Positions 21,341 to 38,256 of a stretch of DNA of 64,000 nucleotides are shown one piece after another. The DNA comes from Moringa oleifera (taxonomy: Eukaryota > Streptophyta > Magnoliopsida > Brassicales > Moringaceae), in assembly GCA_021397835.1 (NCBI GenBank), contig JAJFZO010000605.1, positions 992,001 to 1,056,000 of the forward strand, in the 5' to 3' direction. The notes under the pieces are model-generated. The model saw nothing but the letters and a program-made list of their open reading frames with translations. It did not search any database and was not told the origin of the DNA. The position numbers were made by a program, and so were the translations under genes. The first letter of the stretch is position 1. Every line of letters begins with the position of its first letter.

Positions 21341-24290
21341 GATTCAGCAGTCTCCCAGGAAATTCGAGATGGGTCTGCTCTTGTTTTTTAATTTCTTTTC
21401 TCCATGTTTTGTCATCAATGTCTTGTAGGGTTTAGTTAACTCCTTTTTCTTGTTCAGGCGATGGATGATGGGATTACACATGTTTATATTTCTTTTTTTT
21501 TTTTTGGTTATTGGGGGAAGGGTTTAGAGCACAGAATTTCATTCTTTTCTTATTGTTTCATTCCAATAATCTGCTTACTCTGAATCTTCAGTAAATACAG
21601 GGGAAAAAAACAATTTATCTTTTCTCATTTAATGATCAAATGCTTATCTTCTTCTCCCTTAACTTCATCTTCTCCACCGTCTGCATTAAATATTCATCAT
21701 AAAACAATGAACATAACGTATGGAAGAGAACAAACCACCCATTTAAACAATGAAAACCCTTGAAGAACACGACAACAAAACGAAAACAAAAACGTATAGT
21801 CTTCTTCACAAGAAAACAGAAGAATATAATCGTCGGTTGAAGGTATATTCTCATTTCTTCAGTCAAGAACCACGGCTACTACAGTTTGACACGTAATTCT
21901 GGAACCTGAGACAGGAGACCCAAGAGAGACTTCTAGGCAACTACGTGCGTCTTAATGAATCACAAACATTTTATAAACAAAAGAAATCAAAACAGTAGGT
22001 GAGGTCAAACTGGTTCAATAAAGAAAGCAAACTACCCCTCGTGGATTGTTGTGACGTGCAAGTATTTTATTGGACAAGGTCAGGGACGTCGTTGACTTCC
22101 GTGCAGCCTCTCATTGACATGATGTCATGATCGATCGAAATCAGTGAACCGTACCTCATCCACCGTACAATCAGCTTTTACTGTCTGTAACTTTCATGGC
22201 GGCAAGGGTCTTCCACCCGTGTTGAGAGAGAACTCACAGCACATGATCACATGTGTTTACACGTACAAATCTCAATTAAAGAAACACATAACTATCAATT
22301 AGCTCATATCTTAATCTGGGTTTTCCATAAATCTGTAATATTCTTTGCGGTTTATGACCAAAACCAATGTGCTTGCTGCTATGGATTTTGCTTTCCAATG
22401 GGCTGGCTCATGAAGGCAAAAGGCAGAGAGCTAGTGGACTGAGAGAGAAAGAGAGACTTTCTGAGCTTCAAGCGTGGTCATGGGTCATGATCACATGAAC
22501 CTTGTTGATGGGTAATGAAAGTCATTACGAAAAGAGGAAGAAGAGATGAGAAAATTGGTAAGTACGCTGGTGCATTACGTGTGCTTGGAGATGGGAATGG
22601 TAGTGGGGGAAGGAGAAAGGTACAGTGTGTGGTCAATCAAAGCGGCATGGGTCTTAAAGGTTGTGGTTTGAATGTTAAATACGATGACCAAAAGGAAGCG
22701 AAAAATGGAAAAGGATAGGATAGGCCACGAGAGGACTTGGATTTTATTTATTTTTTAGATTCTTTTGTGGGTTTCTTTCGTTGTCACACTCCCGAAAGGG
22801 AAATAAAAGCCCAATTCAAAATTGGATGTTCCTGTTTGGACTTACATTCTCTTGTCCAACTAAGTTTTTCTTCATGGGTTAATGAAATTAATGGGCTAAG
22901 CCCACTTCAATACTCCCCTTTCACACTCACTGTAGAGATGTTAAGCTACTTTGAAATTTCGTTGATTTGATTTATATTTAATTTTATAATTTAATATATT
23001 AATATAATAAGTTATATTAAAATAAAAAATTATTTATTTAAATTATTACCTATCATAATCTCTTTTGATGAAAGGGCATAATAGCAATCGTGAAAGCATT
23101 CTTCTTTCCCTCTGAACAAAGCCAAATATTCTTTCTTGCACTCAAAAGGGTACCCTCCTCTTTTAGGTCCCATCCCATCCTCTCTTTCTTGCCCCACCCA
23201 AATCAACAAATGTTGTGCTTGCTTCTTAACAACAACTTCCTCTCAATTAGTGGGCCATTTGGGCCATGCCCAAATTTCCCTCTCTTAAGGCAAGCAAACC
23301 CCTAATTAGCACTTATTGCAAAATAATACAATGGCACATACCCTTTTAGCCCATCACTAAATCTTAATGTAACAACTACATTTGGTAGCTTTTCAATCTT
23401 TGTCAAGTCATTATCATGCTTGACATGGTACTCGTAACTTCAATCTAGGTCAAGGATAACTATGTTTTGGGTCCATTTGATTCTCACTTTTGCAATCCAA
23501 GAAATCAAAATCTAATCACGTCAGATAAGAGAATAAAGGAAGTTATGGATACCCAAATGAATTTAGATTCATAACCTAATGTTTATGACATGAAAAATGA
23601 GAGAACCCTCTTGACCTACGCAAGTGGTCATCTAACTTTGTCATTGTCGAATTACTTAGCTTGTAAGTTACATAGAACCCCAGAAATTCTTTTGAAAATG
23701 GATATTCTTGGGCCTTAGAAAGTGATCAAATTGAAGACAAAGCGGGTCCACAAAATTTAACCCAATCATCACTGTTGATGCCTTTGGCACATCAACCTTG
23801 CTTGATCAACCGCAAAGGGATTGGGATGCACTGGCCCTCTCTGTACCGGCACACGCTGGAAAGCTGAGATTCCTCATGGGATGCAAAGGGTCGCACGCGT
23901 CTCACGTTGGTGCACCATAACCTGCATGCGTTTCCGCCACGTAAGCGATTCTGTTTTAAAGTAACTCCCGAGGCATAAAATCCCCGTCCTTACCTGTTGT
24001 CTCACACGAAAGCCCAGTCTTAATCATCACCGTCCAGTTTAAGATAAACGGTTAAAGATCGCAACAGAGACTTGATTATCCTGAGTTGTATAGTACCGGA
24101 TCTCCGCGCTTCAATGCGTTTTTCTGTCCATATTTCCACCACCGCCTCCCGATATAAACGAGAACATCGTGATGGGTCCGAATCAAACGGTTAAAAGCAA
24201 CCCTGATAGAGATTGGGCGGTTGGGATTGAAAATAGAATTTAGATAGTAACTCTGTCAGTTGCCGAGCTGGGCCCCGCTGGGTCTAACGA
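21341..24290. other. Intergenic region between WRKY and aspartic protease genes
   Basis: About 2.9 kb with no supported gene. The segment 22,970-23,070 is another AT-rich block with ATTAATATAATAA wording, probably a MITE-like fragment. An odd palindrome TGACATGATGTCA lies near 22117. The open frames seen here lack splice structure or recognisable domains. Confidence 0.4.
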
Positions 24291-29570
<5,280 letters not shown>

Positions 29571-31117
29571 AAGATCTGTCTTGCCAGTTCCACCCTCGCA
29601 CTCACTAGTGGTTATCTTTCTTTACTTTGTGTCTTATGTGTAAACCGTTTGGGGATATGGAGTTGATGATGAAACTGTGTTGTAAATATTTAATCAATGT
29701 GAGAGTTTATGTGCAGGAAGTAGTGGTATTTTCACTCAGCATAATGCATTTGAATTACCTGATTGTCCTGTTAGTTTTGAGTGATCAGCTGACCTAAGTA
29801 TTGCACATTATCCTTGCTCCGAATTGACACGCAAGTTCTAACCATTTACTCTCCAGAAGGGTCTTTGGTCATGAACCAAAAATTTTCACTAGCAAACAAG
29901 GGACTATATCAGTTTGTGTCATTCAATGAGTTGGTCCAGCATATAGCTGTTTTCTTACGGGTTGTTGACTTAGCATGTGCTTGTTTTATGCAGCACATGA
30001 AGCGAATTCCATTTATCAAGATGAGGCCAGGGTCCATCCCTTCATTTAATATTCACTGTTCTCATCTCTTTGATCTTCTGTGTCAGTAACATGCTTTCTG
30101 TCATACAGATAAAGCTCATATGTTTTATGTATTAAATATTTCTTTCCTGGTAACTGCCTTGCATCCTCATGTGAGTGAAGTTTGATGGAGAAAAATGTTA
30201 GCTTGGAAAAGTTCATTTGGAAGCTCATAAAAAATGTTGAATGGGACACCCACCGAAAGGGCGAAAAGAGCTCAGTGAGTGGCCCTCAATCTTCTAGCTT
30301 TCTGGAAGCTGAAATAGTAAGCTACTCCATGAACAATGATTAAGCCAATTTGGCCGGAAGGCGTGGTGGCTAACACATGAACAAAAGCTACCAATATAAT
30401 CAGGTCTTGCTTCAAAAGGACCACCTTAGCTAACCTTAAAAGTGCTCACTGCACCGCGCGAAGTGCCAAAACCGCCCAGACTCGGCCCACAGGAAATTAA
30501 TAACATGAGAATCAATAAACAACAACCATAGAAGACGGGTTGGTACATAAGACCATAAGGCTAATTGGTCTATTGCTGGGTTAGGTGGCTCCCCCTTTTC
30601 CCCTTGGGTATCCCTCTTTTTCGCCAGTTTGCTTCGGCTGTTTGTGCATCCACCCTTGTAAACTTCACCTCCAATCCAAGAAAAGCGAAACCTGTCTGGC
30701 CTACAGATTTTGGGGGCAAAAACCATCATTAGCTGTGCCTCGGTTCTCACGTTTGTGCTTTGGCAATGGGCACTCGAACAAGAACAACTCAGTTGGGTCA
30801 ACCAATTAAAAATATCTTCCCCAACTTGTGGTTTGCAAGGTGAAGTTTACCTTAAACTGTCAACTCATAAGACTTCACCAAACCCTACTCCATATGGCCA
30901 ATATGTAGACCATTCAACCGGCATGCAACTCGCATTGTGTATGCGTTGACTTTATTTAATTCTCCGCCTTATCAAACTAACACCAAGACTAAGACCTCCG
31001 CAAAGTCAACTCCTATGGATTAAGACCAGACACCTCCTACGACAAACCAAACTACTGGATATACCCAGCCATTCATCCGTGTTCCTACCTGGCACCACAA
31101 GCGACGCACGATGCCTC
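29571..31117. other. Intergenic region with a less AT-rich block
   Basis: About 1.5 kb. The part from about 30,250 to 31,150 is visibly richer in G and C than other intergenic DNA here and has fairly long open frames on both strands (for example 30436-30801 on the - strand). I recognise no protein family in them. It may be a remnant of a transposon or gene. Confidence 0.35.
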
Positions 31118-31225
31118 CACGTGCACAGCATCATTCTTGATTCACTCCTACGCTATCCTAAGTTCTAACACCGCCACCCCAGTCGGCCAAACTGCCCACC
31201 CCACCCTCCTTAATTCCACCACGTG
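31118..31225 (+). promoter_or_regulatory. Two G-box/ABRE-like CACGTG sites
   Basis: CACGTG occurs at 31118-31123 (in CTCCACGTGCAC) and at 31220-31225 (in CCACCACGTGGAG), 220 to 330 bases before the kinase start codon. Paired ACGT-core elements are typical of promoters answering to abscisic acid or bHLH/bZIP factors. Confidence 0.55.
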
Positions 31226-31364
31226 GAGGCCTAAGGTGTGGAAAGAGAAAGACAAAGCCGCCGTCCCTTGGCCTCAAGAGAAAAGGATAAAGGGTTCTTA
31301 AAAAATATACAATGAAATTGTCAAAAGACAGCCCATCAATCCAAATTGGCCAAAATTCTGCCGG

Positions 31365-31373
31365 TATATATAA
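31365..31373 (+). promoter_or_regulatory. TATA box of MAPKKK gene
   Basis: TATATATAA lies 80 bases before the ATG at 31445, giving a leader of about 50 bases. Confidence 0.65.
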
Positions 31374-31444
31374 GCCTATGGATGTAGCAGCTAATCCAAG
31401 CCGAAGCAAACTTCCCTTCGTTCCTTTCTCCAGTCTTCTCCAGA

Positions 31445-32830
31445 ATGGACTGGACTCGTGGCCGACCCATCGGCAGTGGCTCAACCGCCACCGTGTCGAT
31501 AGCCAGGGCTCATGATTCAGGCCAGGTCTTCGCCGTCAAGTCAGCGGAGCTCTCCAAGTCGGAGTTCCTCCAGAGGGAACAGAGAATTCTGTCCAAGTTG
31601 GGTTGTGCTCAGATTGTTGCATACAGAGGATTTGACGTTTCATCTGAGAACGGTAAGCTTCTGTACAATCTTTTCTTGGAGTACGCACCCGGCGGCACAA
31701 TCGCCGACGTGATCCACCAGCACTACCTGGAGGAGGCCGTGATCCGATCATACACGCAGGCGATGTTGGTCGGCCTTCACTACCTTCACTCCAATGGTAT
31801 TGTGCACTGCGACATTAAGGGCCAAAACGTTTTGGTTACAAGTGAAGGGGTCAAGCTTGCCGACTTGGGCTGCGCCAGGTGGGTCGGTGACGACCCGTCC
31901 TGTCCTGATCAGGCGCCAATGGCTGGCACGCCCGTGTACATGGCACCTGAAGTGGCACGTGGAGAACAACAGGGTTTCCCTGCTGACGTTTGGGCTCTCG
32001 GGTGTACGGTCATCGAAATGGCCACCGGACGGCCACCCTGGACGGATGTTTCGGACGCTGTATCGGCTATATACCGGATTGGATTCTCAAATGATGTGCC
32101 GGAGACACCCAGCTTCCTCTCTGAGGAGGCTAAGGACTTCCTCGGCAAGTGCTTGAGGAGAGACCCAAAGGAGAGATGGTCAGCCGCTGAACTTCTCAAA
32201 CATGAATTCGTGAACCAGCCGACATCTCTTCTGAAAAAAATCAACACTTACAGTAACCCACACGAATCAGACACACCAACAGGCATATTGGATTTCTGGG
32301 ACTCAGTGGAAGAACTGGAAACAACATACAACACAGCCCCTGAAACTACTGATACTTCTGCCATGGAAAGAATCAAGAAGTTGACCCAAGGCAATTCTAG
32401 CTCAATTTTTCCAACTTGGTCTTCCGATGAGACTTGGACCACAGTGAGAAGTAACGACATCAACGACCCTCAAACGATCAGAAGCTGCAACTTCTCGGCA
32501 GCCTCTGAGCCACCCAGCATTTGCCATGGAAAGAAAACTTGTCGGAACAGCAAGGAATACCAGCTGGTTATTCCCAATGAAAAAACCACAGTGAACAGAG
32601 AGATGGATACAAGTATCAATAACATTAGTAGACATCAGAAAGGCTATTTCATGGGCCAATGGCATGTAAATGTACTCAAAATGTTCTTCACAGAAATGTT
32701 AATGGTGAGTATACAGAGCCCTGTTTGCCACATCCCGCCTGGTTCTTTCCCTGTGTTCATTGTTCATCATCATCAGATTTACGCGGACTTCAACAGGCCC
32801 AATTCTCCCACAGGCTCTTTTGGGTCTTAA
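31445..32830 (+). CDS. MAP kinase kinase kinase, MEKK-like (MAPKKK15/16 type)
   Basis: A serine/threonine kinase that should phosphorylate MAPK kinases. A single open frame of 461 residues begins directly with the kinase domain: glycine loop IGSGSTATV (9-17), ATP lysine in FAVK (32), catalytic loop HCDIKGQN (121-128), metal motif DLG (140-142) and MAPE (166-169). The domain ends near residue 265 and is followed by a serine- and threonine-rich tail. HCD in place of HRD fits plant MAPKKK13-21; DLG in place of the usual DFG is less common. Intronless structure also fits that clade. A good donor at 32705 and acceptor at 32858 suggest an alternative end of 427 residues, so the last ~40 residues of the unspliced reading are doubtful. 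Confidence 0.9.
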   Translation: MDWTRGRPIGSGSTATVSIARAHDSGQVFAVKSAELSKSEFLQREQRILSKLGCAQIVAYRGFDVSSENGKLLYNLFLEYAPGGTIADVIHQHYLEEAVIRSYTQAMLVGLHYLHSNGIVHCDIKGQNVLVTSEGVKLADLGCARWVGDDPSCPDQAPMAGTPVYMAPEVARGEQQGFPADVWALGCTVIEMATGRPPWTDVSDAVSAIYRIGFSNDVPETPSFLSEEAKDFLGKCLRRDPKERWSAAELLKHEFVNQPTSLLKKINTYSNPHESDTPTGILDFWDSVEELETTYNTAPETTDTSAMERIKKLTQGNSSSIFPTWSSDETWTTVRSNDINDPQTIRSCNFSAASEPPSICHGKKTCRNSKEYQLVIPNEKTTVNREMDTSINNISRHQKGYFMGQWHVNVLKMFFTEMLMVSIQSPVCHIPPGSFPVFIVHHHQIYADFNRPNSPTGSFGS

Positions 32831-34881
32831 CCAGAAACAATTTTTTCAATCTTCACAGGCCCAAAGGATCAAGACTTTTTAGGCCTACTATCTGATGGGC
32901 ACGTTAAAACAGAAATCTTTCGTCACTGAAAAATACCTAATTGGTGCTTCATGGCCTCTACCTAATTGGCTTCTAACTTAATTTCTGCATTTAAAGCATA
33001 AGATGATAGTGGCACCCACTATCCAACATCCACCATGAAAAGTCAGCACTCTCTTCAAATCTTTCGGTATTTTTCCCCCTTATCTTTTTGTTTTATCTTG
33101 ATACCTAAAAAGCCTTTTTTGTCTAGAAAAAGATTTCTTCACCTAAAAGAAAAAAGGAGTAGCTGATTGATGATCGGTTTCCCCAAGCTATGTATCCTAA
33201 GGTTGGCTGAAAACCTAAACACAGCTAGCTAGATTATAATGAATCAAATCTTTAACTGATCTAATTTATTTAAAACTTAATTGACTTATTTATATTATTA
33301 AAATGATATCAATTTATTATAAAAAAAATTTAAAAATAATTTTTATTTTTTATTTTTATATTATTTATTTTAATAATATATATTAAAATATTATATTATT
33401 ACGATCTAATTCAATCTCAACTCCATTTTTAACTTTTGTTTTTTTTTCCTTTTTTATCCTTAATTATATCTAATCCAACTAGTATGCATGCCTCTTGTGT
33501 GATATATATTTAATTTCTAGAGGTTCAAATGCCACTGAACCAAATTGCTAAGAAATTAATTAATTTCTTAGCAATTGTGATATAAACTAAGGATTAATAA
33601 TGTCTTAGATTTACACTAATCTTTCAAGGTTTCACGGGTATTTCCCGAATCATAACATCCTTTCTAAGGGAATTAGATAAACAATTGAATCTTTAGTGTA
33701 AATGGTAAAAATTGAGAATGATATAAAGTCACGTACATAGCATGTGTTCTTTTTGGTCATAACGATTGGTTCACTTTATATTATCCTTGCTTAAATTAAC
33801 TAAATATTTATATCTCCTTTGTACAAGTATTCTTTATTTTAAAAATTATAGTGGAAGCATGTCTAGTGGCATTCATCCAATTGCATGCCTCATGCAATTG
33901 CTTCTTTTTATCAGTAAACCGGCCTTTCATTGCTCTAAAGATCAGGTATGATAAGCCCTCTTTGCAAGCAGACTTACCAAGCATAAGGGAGAAGAAAGGG
34001 AAAGAAAAGGAGAGGGAAGTAAGAACTTTCTCAACTTAGATAAAGGGTCTTAAGCCTTGAACTCCATGGATGAACAGCTCCGTAGCTTACATGTATTATG
34101 CTCAGAAGACTTTTGTTCTGACTATTAGTGCTTTAAAGTACTTATCCAAAAACCCTAAAAAAATATTATAAAGAAAATTTATAAAACCCTAGTGCAGTTG
34201 AGATATCTGCTTTGAAATGATCTAAGTTTTACGTTTGGATGAAATCCATGACGAAAGAACTTGGAGTTAGGAAAAGCAGAAAGAAGGAGACCTTTTTCCT
34301 CATCATCTCCATGCAAGGCTAACTAAAAACCATTGCTTTTATCTCTCACTTTCTCCAGCACCATTCTCTTTCCCTTTCATCTTCTGCGGTCCAAGTCATA
34401 GCCACATGCTCATTAATTTCATACTATTCTCTTCTAACTTATTCTCATATTCCCTTTGCCAATGCTGTAAATAAGCAAGAAGAATAATAGAAATGATTAA
34501 GTGAAAAACATGGATAATATAAGGAGCCATGTGCATGTAGGAGGAGTTGTAGTGCCAAAGCTCCTTAATATCTCATTTGGGTTAGAATGATTTATTATGT
34601 TACATATAAGACAATCTTAATTTGTTGAGGTTATGTCTACATACAGACAAGCTTAAATGGGTAGAGATTTTCTACGCAATCAATCCTTAAATGGGCAAAC
34701 TAGTGGCCCTTTTGTGTATGACATTCATCTAAATGGGGTTTTAGTACTATATTAGCAGGTGTTTGTCAAATCAGACAAAAAGCTGCAGAACTGTATTCTT
34801 GTTTAGTCCATGTTGCTGAGACAAATAACTTTATCCAACTCAGCTGGTTATCAAATTGTTCCTCTCATCTCTTTCTTTTCC
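32831..34881. other. Intergenic region between kinase and anion channel genes
   Basis: About 2 kb without a supported gene. It holds a very AT-rich block (33,235-33,420) like the MITE-like family and a perfect palindrome at 33543. The last 500 bases are the promoter of the channel gene. Confidence 0.4.
33543..33576. repeat. Perfect 34-bp palindrome
   Basis: The 17-base arm AATTGCTAAGAAATTAA is followed immediately by its exact reverse complement, with no spacer. The symmetry stops sharply on both sides. It could be the core of an inverted-repeat element or simply an extrudable palindrome. Confidence 0.9.
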
Positions 34882-34888
34882 TATATAA
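34882..34888 (+). promoter_or_regulatory. TATA box deciding the start of the SLAH gene
   Basis: TATATAA lies 45 bases before the ATG at 34927. The longer in-frame start at 34810 lies upstream of this box, so transcripts starting about 30 bases after it would use the ATG at 34927. Confidence 0.6.
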
Positions 34889-34926
34889 GCAACTGCAAGA
34901 CTCAGATGCAGATCATGTATTGTCCC

Positions 34927-36162
34927 ATGGAAATGGAAAACGCAGAACTTGAGCCAGAGGTTCAGGTTATCATAGATGCTGCAGTAACTACAGTAAAACA
35001 AGAAAAGAATGACCCCTGCATCACCAAGCCGCTGCATTCTTCCATCTTAACCAACCTTCACGCAGGCTACTTTAGAATAAGCCTCTCTTTGAGTAGCCAA
35101 GCTTTACTATGGAAGGTCCTGAGTGAGCCCAACAGTGACTCACAGAACGTTTGGCAAGTGTTCAGCAGGCTCCCTTCCACAGCTTTCCTTTTGCTCTGGT
35201 GTTTAGCACTTTTAGCACAATCAACGCTCTCTCTCCTTTACCTTCTCAAATGTGTCTTTCACTTTCAGATGGTGAAGGCAGAGTTCCTACATCATATAGG
35301 AGTGAACTACCTGTATGCTCCTTGGATTTCATGGCTTCTAGTGCTTCAGTCAGCTCCCATAATTGTCCCAAACAGTGAGCGATATCTGGTTCTCTGTTGG
35401 GTCTTTGCCATTCCACTGGTGATCCTTGACATTAAAATCTACGGACAGTGGTTTACAACAGAAAAGCGATTTCTGTCAACAATGGCAAACCCAGCTAGCC
35501 AACTGTCTGTGATAGGGAACCTGGTGGCTGCTCGAGCAGCAGCAAAGATGGGTTGGCAAGAGAGTGCACTCTGCATGTTCTCGCTGGGCATGGTGCACTA
35601 TGTGGTTCTTTTTGTCACACTTTACCAGCGTTTATCAGGCAGCACCAGCTTCCCTGCCATGTTGAGGCCAGTCTTCTTCTTGTTCTTTGCAGCACCAAGC
35701 ACTGGGAGTTTAGCCTGGAAATCTATCTCGGGGGCCTTTGACACCACTTCAAAGCTGCTCTTCTTTCTCTCTCTCTTTGTCTTCACATCTCTGGTAATCT
35801 TGCATTCAGAACTACAAACTAGTAACATAAACCATTTTATGTCAGAACTATAATGATCAATTTCTTCTCTGTCTGCTTGAATGCAGGTTTGCAGACCAGC
35901 TCTTTTCAGGAAATCTATGAGGAAATTCAATATTGCATGGTGGGCATACTCATTTCCGGTAACCTTCCTTGCCTTAGCCTCCGCTGAATACACAAAGGAG
36001 GTGAAAAATCATGCAGCACTTGGATTGACGCTCTCTTTGTCTGTAATCTCAGTTTTGATTCTTCTGGGTTTAATGTTGCTGACTGCTGCCAACAGCAATA
36101 GGCTTTTGCAAGAGAATGATCCCATATTGAGTTCTGCTAGCAATTCAGAACCAAGAACTTAA
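34927..36162 (+). CDS. S-type anion channel, SLAC1 homologue (SLAH1/SLAH4 type)
   Basis: A plasma membrane channel of the SLAC1 family, carrying slow anion current. Short-tailed members such as SLAH1 act in roots, affecting chloride loading to xylem together with SLAH3. Two exons, 34927-35793 and 35887-36162, join in phase 0 to give 380 residues. About ten hydrophobic helices follow a short N-terminus of about 50 residues. Family stretches include LHAGYFRISLSLSSQALLWK, YGQWFTTEKRFLS, ANPASQLSVIGNLVAARAAA and PVFFLFFAAPSTGSLAW. The last contains the conserved phenylalanine region of the pore gate. The long regulatory N-terminus of SLAC1/SLAH3 is absent, as in SLAH1 and SLAH4. Confidence 0.92.
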
Positions 36163-36486
36163 GCTGTTCTTATAACAATTGTACATAACCAGAAGGGGAA
36201 TAAAATGCAGCATCAACACTGTTATTGAACTCTTGTGATGTATTACAATTGATCAGGGAAGAATTGATCCCTTCTGCTTTAGCAAGTAAGCTCTCTGACA
36301 AGAATCGGAACCATAAAAGTGAAATCCTATTTTCTCTTGCTTTTGTCTCCATTTTGCAATTTTCTTTCCCATGATTACAAAATGCATAGATGACAACCAG
36401 ATTGAATGCAATTGAAATCGATATGGAACTCTTGATAAATACTTCAAGGGGAAAGGCAAAGCGTTTTTGCCCAAATGCTCAGTTCC
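36163..36486. other. Short convergent 3' region
   Basis: Only about 320 bases separate the stops of the anion channel (+) and the BAP31-like gene (-). Their 3' UTRs probably meet or overlap. No other gene is visible. Confidence 0.5.
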
Positions 36487-38256
36487 TCAGGTATTCTTCT
36501 TGCTACCTGAACGTGAAAATCTCATGTCTAATGACTGCAACTGGCTCCGTAGATTTTGGTTCTCCTCAAGTAAACGGTCATATTCAAGAAGGAATCCTTC
36601 CGATTGTTTCCTTAAAGCAACTGCATTGGCTTCTTGAGAACCAACTTCTTTTGTCTTTGTCTCAAGTTCAGACTCCAGCTGCTTAGTCTTTGCACGCATT
36701 GTCGCTATTTCTTCCTCCAAGGCTTTCAATTCCTCTGAACTCCCTGGTTTCCCATCCTCAAAGCCTCGCCCTTGCTTCTTTACAGCCTCCATGCTTTTCC
36801 TTCTTATTCGTAGTTCTCTGATATAATGGTGTAGTCTGTCTATCATTAGTCCAAAGAATAAGGAAGCACCTGCAAGTAGTCACCCCAAGTTATACAGATC
36901 CAAGGACTGATGAAAAAGTCACTATGGAACTGAGAATTCAAACTGCAACAATAACACAACTGCTAAATGTTAATTAGAACTCATTGTACCCATGAGAAGA
37001 ACAAAGAAGATCAATGAAAGAACATGAACTCAAACAAGCTGCCTCAGAAAGATGATAATAAAGTCAGAAAGAGAAGATTGCAATACAATTACATTGGATG
37101 GCAGACGAAAGAATCAGCTTGTTAACCAACATCCTTCGCTGAACATGATGTCTATAATAGTATCTATTACTCAATACTCCACTTGGTTAAGGTGAATCAC
37201 ATCTCAAAACACTGCTCAAGCTTTTGAACTTCGATGATTTTCCTGAAAAAAATTTACTAGTCTAGCGGGAAATGCTGCTTTCCTGTACACAGAATGCACT
37301 GCTCTCATTTTGTCATATTTTCCATGTATCCTATTGAAACCTCTGATACTTCTCATCACTAAGATAGATACAACCTTTAACAAAACAGCACACAGATGTC
37401 GCAATTCAAAATAGTTCTTGGCTTGTTCTCTTGAGCATAAGTTAGTCACCCATGATCCAAACAATATTTGGATCTGACTTAATTGACAGGGCTATCGAAC
37501 TCAGTAGGAAATATGTAATAGTTATAAATAATACCAAAGAATTAGTCATGGAATGATAATGAGGTCCGAGAAAATGACAACAGGAAAAGTTCAAATAAAA
37601 CAGAACAAAATCTCAAACCTAGTCACCCATCCGTACCATGAATCAAATAGTGGTCTTCTAAGAAATAGTTAACAAATTTATCATCAACCCACAAATCTTC
37701 ACAACTCAAAAACCAAATTTTGTGCCAAGTCCAACACAATCCATTTCCTAGAACACCAGAGTAACTGCACTATCCTAATAAAAACGGACAAAAATCAATG
37801 AACTTACGGATTGAAATAGCTATAAACTTCAAAATAACGCGAAACCCAAACACAATGCACCAGACCAATCACATTAGAAGCGGAAGTACCAAAGAAACTC
37901 AAAAAATAGATAATTCAAAGCATAGGAAAAGATTCGGAAACAAACAGAATCTAAAGCAAAACCAAGACTTTACCCATGAGGGTTGATTCAAGAAGATGCT
38001 TGGCCATCAGGACCTGGTCGGTCGGATTCACCGCATCCTCATCGATCCGACGCTTCTGGATCTTCATCATGCTGTATATTCCCGAGGCGAGAACCACGGC
38101 TATAGTTCCCGCCACCGTCTTCACCATAATAGGCCCACGACCGCGCTTCACGCGATCCAGCCCCATGATCACCAGCTTTCTCAATGGCGATTTGAACGAC
38201 AGAGCCACTATCAGGGCCATCTCCGAGAATATCACAGTAAACAACAGCAGTTGCAT
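36487..38256 (-). CDS. BAP31-like endoplasmic reticulum membrane protein
   Basis: B-cell receptor-associated protein 31 relatives sit in the ER membrane and help export and quality control of membrane proteins. Two exons, 38256-37974 and 36869-36487, join in phase 1 across a 1.1-kb intron to give 221 residues, the family's usual length. Three membrane segments lie in the first ~120 residues (LLLFTVIFSEMALIVALSF, IMVKTVAGTIAVVLASGIYS, and near SLFFGLMIDR). A long charged coiled coil follows (EELKALEEEIATMRAKTKQL and on). The protein ends KKNT, matching the KKxx ER-retrieval signal. Confidence 0.9.

Noticed and set aside
22251..22718. Two short + strand frames
   Set aside because: No splice structure, family match or conserved motif; left as intergenic.
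33460..33545. Possible tRNA, because of GGTTCAAATGCC near 33525
   Set aside because: The B-box match is incomplete and no cloverleaf stems or A-box could be fitted.
34810..34926. Longer start of the SLAH gene
   Set aside because: It lies upstream of the TATA box at 34882 and adds residues unlike the family's N-terminus.
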